Below are positions 43,710 to 48,514 of a stretch of 48,514 nucleotides of DNA, piece after piece. This stretch comes from Bacteroidales bacterium (GTDB lineage Bacteria; Bacteroidota; Bacteroidia; Bacteroidales; VadinHA17). Where the stretch lies: assembly GCA_025455395.1 (NCBI GenBank), contig JALOMO010000004.1:1-48514 (forward strand), written 5' to 3'. A model generated the notes under the pieces. It worked only from the letters and a program-made list of their open reading frames with translations, ran no database searches and was not told the origin of the DNA. The position numbers and the translations under genes were made by a program. Every line of letters begins with the position of its first letter. The first letter of the stretch is position 1.

Positions 43710-45143
43710 ATGAGTCGAATATTTTTGGTCATTTTCAGCTGCATAATTACCCTTACAGCACAGGCTCAGGTCAAGCTTTACAGGCAACTCCCGGAGTTAC
43801 CCCTGTCGCAGGTTTTTATGGTGGAGGTCCGCCAGGGGGGAAACGATTTTATGCCTCTCTTCACATACAGCCTGCCCGTTACTGAAAGAGTCCTGGTTAC
43901 AAAGAACGAGCATATTACCATGTTCGGGTTTGAACCTGAGTCAGGACCTGCCGAAATCCGGATCACCTCTGCTGAAGGGAAGAAGCTTGACGAGAGTAAA
44001 GTGGAGCTTGTGAACAGGATGTACGAAGGGGTTTCGGTCTCCTTTTATGATGGAGCAATGATCCTGAAGCTAACCAGACCAAGAAAACAACTATTTATCA
44101 GGCTGAAAGATGACCCGGGAAATCCGCTCAATATTTTTGCAGATCCCGTTGCGGAAACTCAACTTCACCCTGATGCGAAGGTAGTCAGGTTTGCTGCCAG
44201 CTCCAGGCCTTATATCCAGGAGAATCAGTATGACAGGTACACGGTACCCAATGATGTCGATGTTGTCTACATTGAAGACGGTGCTTTGATAAAAGGAACC
44301 ATCCATACTGATGCCGGACGGTCAAAGCCGCTACGGATCATGGGACAGGGAATGGTAATAGGTAATGGAGGAATACTGCACGGGCCTTCAAATATTCCAT
44401 ATAATGCGGTCGTGGCAACCAGGGGAATTGGCAACAGCATAGAGGGAATAACCGTAATGAAATCAAGGCATTTCTCAATGGATATAGGGGAGGAGGGCCA
44501 TATAGACAATGTGAAGCTCTTTGGCTATGCATACAATAATGACGGTATTGTGGCTGGAAAGAATTCCCTCATAGAGAATTCCTTCTTTAAGGTCAATGAT
44601 GACCATATAAAGTTATACAATGACAGTATCACTGTCAGGAACTGCGTCTTTTATGTTCAGACCAACGGAGCCGTTCTGCAGTTTGCCTGGAACAAAGTCG
44701 ATCCGGGAGATTTTTGCCTTGTTGAACAGTGTGAGGTGGTTGCCGTTGAATATACCGGGTGCGGCGATCCGATGGAAAGCGACGGGGGACTTGCCCACTG
44801 CTTTATTTCACTCAGGGAGGAGGAGGAGGAGGGCAGGTCACTTACAGGCACCACTGTAAGAAATATCCTCATTCAGGGTCAGCTCCTGAGATTTATGGGT
44901 ATTAACGGCTATTCATTCAAGGGAATAAATGTTAAAGGATTAAAGATTGAGAATGTCAATGTTATGATTCCACCAAGTGATTACAGCTGGATCTACACAA
45001 AAGATAACTACTCGGCAGAAATCTGTTTCAGCAATGTGGTTTTTGGCAACAGGGCAGTTGATGCCTCCGACTTTAAAATATCGGGCGACGTAACCCTGAA
45101 GTTTGATAAGGTAAGCATTCCGTTTAATGGCAAAATGAAGTAA
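43710..45143 (+). CDS. exported right-handed beta-helix glycosidase, GH49/GH28-clan-like
   Basis: Exported 477-residue protein. An N-terminal beta-sandwich (about 20-150) is followed by a right-handed parallel beta-helix from about 155 to the end, as in clan GH-N. The likely acid cluster is Asp278 in YNNDGIVAG plus Asp297 and Asp298 in VNDDHIKLY. The spacing of 19 and 20 matches, as I recall, the dextranase GH49 triad; polygalacturonases of GH28 have slightly longer spacing and a GH pair not obvious here. It is probably an inverting endo- or exo-hydrolase of an alpha-linked glycan, but the substrate is uncertain. A run of five Glu residues near 370 lies in an exposed loop. The next gene starts 1 nt after its stop. 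Confidence 0.7.
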   Translation: MSRIFLVIFSCIITLTAQAQVKLYRQLPELPLSQVFMVEVRQGGNDFMPLFTYSLPVTERVLVTKNEHITMFGFEPESGPAEIRITSAEGKKLDESKVELVNRMYEGVSVSFYDGAMILKLTRPRKQLFIRLKDDPGNPLNIFADPVAETQLHPDAKVVRFAASSRPYIQENQYDRYTVPNDVDVVYIEDGALIKGTIHTDAGRSKPLRIMGQGMVIGNGGILHGPSNIPYNAVVATRGIGNSIEGITVMKSRHFSMDIGEEGHIDNVKLFGYAYNNDGIVAGKNSLIENSFFKVNDDHIKLYNDSITVRNCVFYVQTNGAVLQFAWNKVDPGDFCLVEQCEVVAVEYTGCGDPMESDGGLAHCFISLREEEEEGRSLTGTTVRNILIQGQLLRFMGINGYSFKGINVKGLKIENVNVMIPPSDYSWIYTKDNYSAEICFSNVVFGNRAVDASDFKISGDVTLKFDKVSIPFNGKMK

Positions 45144-45144
45144 A

Positions 45145-47463
45145 ATGAAGAGAAGAATCGGGTTTTCGGGGAAGTGTTGCATGATGGTTTTTCTGTTTTG
45201 CATGACCCCTCTTTTTGCTCAATCCCAGAAAGTTGATATTTCAGCCCTGGTTGAGGCCGCGATTGATAGTATTGAGCCGGCTATTCCAAATGTTGACAGA
45301 CTCTTCCCCTACCATATACGTGACGCTTCAGTATGTAAGGGCTCGGGTGGCAAGTATTACCTCACCGGAACTACGGACGATACATGGGGCATATCGGAAG
45401 GAATAAGAGTCTGGGAATCTGCTGATATGAAGGCCTGGAAGCTTATCGGCAGAGACGGTTATGTATGGAGGGTTGATTCTGAGGCTGTCAGCCCGTCACA
45501 GCTTGAGATAAAAGAGAGACGAGGGCGACTAATGAGAGCTATCTGGGCGCCTGAAATTCACTTTAAAAAGGACAATTACTGGATAACATATTCCATTTCT
45601 GAAGGATATGGGTCAGGGTTATTAAAGAGTCTGTCAGGGAAGCCTGAAGGGCCCTACAGGGACGTCTCTCCGGAAGGATCACTCGTCAAGGGCATTGATG
45701 CCACATTGTTCACAGACACTGATGGTTCTGTATGGTATATCTGGGGTGACGGAAGAATGAAGAAGCTGAAGGATGATATGACGGGTTTTGAAAATGATGA
45801 ACCTCCTCTATATCCTCTCGATGCTGAGGGTAATAAGGTCGGATATGAAGGGGTCAATGTTTATTACCGCGAGGGGAGGTACTACCTTATGGCCGCTGAG
45901 TGGAATTCCGAAGGTCCCGGTAACGGACATATACTCAGGTCTACCAATGAAAACAGGAGGGCTGCCGATGGCAGGTATGACTGTATGATTGCTGTGGCCG
46001 AGAAGCTGACCGGTCCCTACTCAAAACCTTATATTGCCCTTGCCCACGGCGGCCACAACATGATTTTTGATGACTTTGAGGGAAATACCTGGGCCACAAT
46101 TTTTGGTAATGACGAGGCCGCGGCACCATTCAGGGAACAGCCGGGGATTGTAAAAATGAAGTTTTCAGTTGACGGGAGAATATCTCCGGTGATCCCTTTA
46201 CCTTCCCGTCCGGAAAATGATATGCCTGTCATATTTGTTTCTTCGGAAGGCAATGGCAAGGGAGGCACATCCTGGAAAAAGGCATTCAGGTCATTGCAGA
46301 GTGCTGTAGACATAGCCGGTCCAGGAACACAGATATGGGTTGCTGAAGGAACTTATAACGGTCCTGTTACCTTGGCCTCAAAGCAGGGCATTTATATTCT
46401 GGGAGGTTTCAAAGGGAACGAATCATCTTCTGCCGAAAGATCAGGGAAGAATGGTGGTACAATTATTTCCGGCAGTGGGATTGCCAATCATGTGCTATTA
46501 ATTGAAGATTCTGAGTATGTCAGAATTGACGGATTGACTATCGAGGGAGGAAGGGCAGAAGGTGCATGGGAAGATGGGTGCGGGGGAGGAATAATACTGA
46601 AAGGTGGCGGCGAAACAGTCACCTTTTCAGGTTGCATTATCAGAGACAACTTCGCCATAAAGGATGGAGGAGGTGTCTGGGCAGTCAACGGGGCTTCACC
46701 GCTTTTTGTATGTTGTGAATTCATAAATAATGAGGCACATGAGAATGGCGGAGCTGTATACGTGGACTGTAACGCTGACAACGGGTACCATACGCGATTC
46801 TACAATTGTCTGATATCCCGTAATAAAGCGCAGGCAAATGGCGGAGTTGCCTACATCAGGACTGATTTAAAGCAGACAGGCACCCTGAGGTTTGTAAACT
46901 GCCAGATAGATAACAATTTCACCCTTCTCGAGGGAGGGAATATCTTCCTTACCGGAGGGGCTACCTTACTTATGGCCAATTGCACGGTAGTAAATAACAG
47001 AGGATTGTCAAGCGGTACCACAATTGCCACCCTTGGGAATATCCCGGCTCAAAACAGGATCATTAACAGTATCTTCTATGGCAACGAGGGTGGGACAACC
47101 CTATTTACTGCAAATGCATATACCGGTGTTGACAGGATAACCGGCTTTGAACAGAATTGGACCATTGTCAGGAACTGCATCTTTAACAGCAATAAAACAC
47201 TTGCCCTGTTTGGTTATCCTCACAATATGGAAAGATTCTTTACTGTAAAGGAAATCAATGCTCTTTCATGGGGTGAGGGTAATTTCGATACGAACCCTAT
47301 GCTTTCCGACCCCGGAAATAATGACTTCTCGTTGAAGCCCGGTTCTCCTGCCATTGATATGGGTACAAATGATAACTTCTTTCCATTTGATTTTACAGGA
47401 AGAAAACGGACACTGAACCCTGATTACACAAAGAGCTATGTAAATATCGGATGCCATGAATAA
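45145..47463 (+). CDS. fusion of GH43-type propeller with C-terminal beta-helix domain
   Basis: Exported bimodular protein, 772 residues, signal ending near FAQSQ. Module 1 (about 40-340) is a GH43-type propeller with an apparently intact triad: Asp60 in HIRDASVCKG, Asp185 in GIDATLFTD and Glu235 in GYEGVNVYYREGRYYLMAAEW. Module 2 (about 350-772) begins with VSSEGNGKGGTSWKKAFRSLQSAV and contains repeated N-x-A-x-x-x-GG turns of a right-handed beta-helix such as NNEAHENGGAVYVD. Such helices resemble the choice-of-anchor Q type of surface domain, but no clear anchor follows. The helix may bind polysaccharide or be a second catalytic module. It starts 1 nt after the previous stop and overlaps the following small ORF by 8 nt. 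Confidence 0.82.
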   Translation: MKRRIGFSGKCCMMVFLFCMTPLFAQSQKVDISALVEAAIDSIEPAIPNVDRLFPYHIRDASVCKGSGGKYYLTGTTDDTWGISEGIRVWESADMKAWKLIGRDGYVWRVDSEAVSPSQLEIKERRGRLMRAIWAPEIHFKKDNYWITYSISEGYGSGLLKSLSGKPEGPYRDVSPEGSLVKGIDATLFTDTDGSVWYIWGDGRMKKLKDDMTGFENDEPPLYPLDAEGNKVGYEGVNVYYREGRYYLMAAEWNSEGPGNGHILRSTNENRRAADGRYDCMIAVAEKLTGPYSKPYIALAHGGHNMIFDDFEGNTWATIFGNDEAAAPFREQPGIVKMKFSVDGRISPVIPLPSRPENDMPVIFVSSEGNGKGGTSWKKAFRSLQSAVDIAGPGTQIWVAEGTYNGPVTLASKQGIYILGGFKGNESSSAERSGKNGGTIISGSGIANHVLLIEDSEYVRIDGLTIEGGRAEGAWEDGCGGGIILKGGGETVTFSGCIIRDNFAIKDGGGVWAVNGASPLFVCCEFINNEAHENGGAVYVDCNADNGYHTRFYNCLISRNKAQANGGVAYIRTDLKQTGTLRFVNCQIDNNFTLLEGGNIFLTGGATLLMANCTVVNNRGLSSGTTIATLGNIPAQNRIINSIFYGNEGGTTLFTANAYTGVDRITGFEQNWTIVRNCIFNSNKTLALFGYPHNMERFFTVKEINALSWGEGNFDTNPMLSDPGNNDFSLKPGSPAIDMGTNDNFFPFDFTGRKRTLNPDYTKSYVNIGCHE

Positions 47464-47617
47464 GAAGATTCTTCTTTTACCTTTTGGTAGTTTGATCATG
47501 AGCAGTGTTCATGCGCACAAACCGAATTTAGTCTTCATAAAGACAGATGACCCCTGCAGGAGCGAAACTGAGCTGTACGGCACCCCAGAATTTTTTCACA
47601 CACCGACAAAGAAATAA
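47456..47617 (+). pseudogene. decayed N-terminal fragment of a sulfatase
   Basis: A 53-codon ORF overlapping the upstream stop (ATGAATAA). It starts with a good signal peptide (MNKKILLLPFGSLIMSSVHA), then KPNLVFIKTDD, the metal-binding first strand of S1 sulfatases, and LYGTPEFFHTP, which resembles the usual CYGNPxxxTPNIDxLA continuation. It then stops at TAA. Reading on in another frame gives DKEITQLCTASNR, reminiscent of the sulfatase CxASR signature, to about 47660. The rest of a sulfatase is missing. This looks like a frameshifted, deleted gene remnant. Part of the match is my pattern reading and needs alignment to confirm. Confidence 0.55.
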
Positions 47618-47672
47618 CACAACTCTGCACTGCATCAAATAGAATTTCCGGTATAAACCAGCTAAAGTGAGT

Positions 47673-48235
47673 ATGAAAAACAATTATCTCCTCTTAGTTT
47701 TGTTGCTGATCATATTTTTACCTCTGGAGGCGACTGAGGTTATCATGACCTATCCTGCACCTGTGGGTGCTGTACGGTCGTTTGATTTTACCGTGCTTGT
47801 CAATGGCCGGGAAGTTGATCTTTATGGTTCCGAGAACAGGTACGGGAGTACGGCATCGTTCGGATACTTCGATTTTGAGGGAACAGTGACAGTGGATGTC
47901 ATTTTTCACCATGCCGCACCTCACAGTGCCTCTCTGACCATTCTTCCCGAAAGCTATGGTCTCAAACCCGTTAACGTTGAGAATGGACATATCAGGTTCA
48001 GTCTTGACAAGCCGGCTAATCTTTCTGTTATCCATTGCGGTGATTATAACGGGCGCACTCTTCATCTGTTTGCCGCACCTGTAGAAAAGGAGATACCTGA
48101 CAGGAATGATCCGAATGTGATTTATTTCGGCCCCGGGTATCACGAGATCAGCAAAGAACAGAACAGAACAATAACCCTTAAAAGCAACCAGACACTATAC
48201 CTGGAGGGAGGTGCTTATGTTGTTGGGGTGGTGCG
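47673..48235 (+). CDS. exported beta-helix protein, 5' part only (truncated at sequence join)
   Basis: Start of an exported protein: signal peptide MKNNYLLLVLLLIIFLPLEA, an N-terminal beta-sandwich (about 22-150), then NDPNVIYFGPGYHEI and LYLEGGAYVVG, which open the parallel beta-helix of GH28/GH49-type and related glycan enzymes. The same order of sandwich then helix is found in the gene at 43710-45143 (VYIEDGALIKG), so it is probably a relative. About 187 codons fit the family; beyond about 48235 the reading frame stays open only because the sequence becomes GC-rich, and the residues no longer resemble a beta-helix. The 3' end given is therefore the estimated point where true homology stops. 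Confidence 0.7.
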
Positions 48236-48247
48236 GAAGGTCGGGCC

Positions 48248-48280
48248 TGCATGGCCTGCTAGGCCATGTAGTAGTACTAC
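48248..48280. repeat. hairpin plus adjoining palindrome at the composition break
   Basis: CATGGCCT-GCT-AGGCCATG is a perfect 8-bp stem (about 48250-48268) and is followed at once by GTAGTACTAC, a perfect 10-bp palindrome (48271-48280). They lie exactly between the Bacteroidota gene fragment and the GC-rich phage-like segment. They may be a recombination or assembly-join scar or an ordinary phage intergenic hairpin. Confidence 0.45.
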
Positions 48281-48291
48281 AGTGCATTTAA

Positions 48292-48514
48292 CATGTCCAC
48301 CAATGGTGTGTGATGGCCAATACCGTGTACTGGTCAGACCGGGCCGACCCGCTGACCGTGCCAGGCGATTGGGACTACGCCGACCCGGCGAACGAGGCAG
48401 GCCAAGCGGAACTCGCCAGCACGCCCGGGTGGCTAGTGGACGCCGAGCCGCTGCGCGATGCGCTCATCATCTACAAGGACGACGCCATCCACCGGATGCA
48501 GGAAGTGGGCGGGC
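48292..48514 (+). CDS. partial phage-like virion-associated protein in foreign GC-rich DNA
   Basis: The frame is open from 48292, after a TAA, to the window end. It reads NTVYWSDRADPLTVPGDW, then AELASTPGWLVDA and ALIIYKDDAIHRMQEVGG. This pattern (VYWSD ... W ... G-LVD-LPL-D-IIYK-D-I--MQ-VGG) is what I associate with propeller-like structural or tail-associated proteins of tailed phages of high-GC hosts. ATG 48313 is a possible start, but the upstream residues QWCV may belong to the same protein, so the 5' part may be missing. GC content and codon use differ sharply from all other genes here. It is incomplete at the right edge. Confidence 0.55.

Noticed and set aside
44815-44835. Short AGG/GAG repeat as a possible phase-variation tract
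   Set aside because: It encodes five Glu in frame in an exposed loop; trinucleotide periodicity would not shift the frame and the tract is short.
47718-48143. Minus-strand frame of 141 codons near the right end
   Set aside because: It is antisense to the truncated beta-helix gene, whose signal peptide and LYLEGGAYVVG motif are convincing.
48235-48514. Continuation of the beta-helix reading frame to the window end
   Set aside because: The frame stays open only through GC-rich sequence, and the residues become Arg/Pro/Gly-rich with no beta-helix pattern, while another frame gives a coherent phage-like protein.

Overview
The window looks like a carbohydrate-degradation locus of a Bacteroidota bacterium (Bacteroidia-like, probably from a metagenome). 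Indicators are GH97, DUF4965 and DUF1593 proteins, several formylglycine sulfatases with signal peptides, many lipoprotein-type signals, a porin O/P-like outer-membrane protein, moderate GC and short intergenic gaps with few Shine-Dalgarno sequences. No rRNA, tRNA, CRISPR array, transposase or integrase was seen. No canonical SusC/SusD pair and no regulator gene lie in the window.

Layout. (1) 37-19696, plus strand: twelve tightly packed genes for exported proteins. They are a retaining-type GH97, a PhoD-like phosphatase, two alpha-glucuronidase-like paralogues, a DUF4965 glutaminase-A-like protein, a DUF1593 nucleoside-hydrolase-like protein, a TolB-like propeller, a GH43, two sulfatases, a propeller-like protein and a mutarotase-fold lipoprotein. 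(2) 19702-37246, minus strand, ending only 5 nt from the first block: a long, nearly gapless operon. From 5' to 3' it holds a saccharopine-dehydrogenase-like oxidoreductase, a putative TIM-barrel glycosidase, a sodium/solute symporter, cytoplasmic GH36 and GH65 enzymes, a PfkB kinase, an exported GH27, an MFS transporter, an exported duplicated barrel protein, a TIM-barrel isomerase, an RpiB-like isomerase, DhaK, DhaL and a second TIM-barrel isomerase. (3) 37475-47463: a GH43 and a sulfatase that converge on a hairpin, then a sulfatase, a porin, a beta-helix glycosidase with a GH49-like Asp triad and a GH43/beta-helix fusion, all on the plus strand. (4) 47456-end: a decayed sulfatase remnant, a truncated beta-helix gene, and then an abrupt change to GC-rich sequence encoding a phage-like protein fragment, probably a chimeric join.

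Inferred biology. Exported sulfatases, GH43s, GH97, GH27 and uronate-type enzymes would desulfate and trim an acidic, alpha-galactose/arabinose-type glycan outside the cytoplasm. The symporter and MFS carrier would import products. Cytoplasmic GH36 (hydrolysis) and GH65 (phosphorolysis) would split imported alpha-glycosides. The PfkB kinase and the DhaK/DhaL-RpiB-TIM isomerase set would channel an unusual sugar, possibly a ketose of the erythrulose type, to central metabolism. The substrate cannot be fixed from sequence alone. The DhaK/DhaL-RpiB-isomerase module coupled to alpha-glycoside import is the best candidate for an undescribed pathway.
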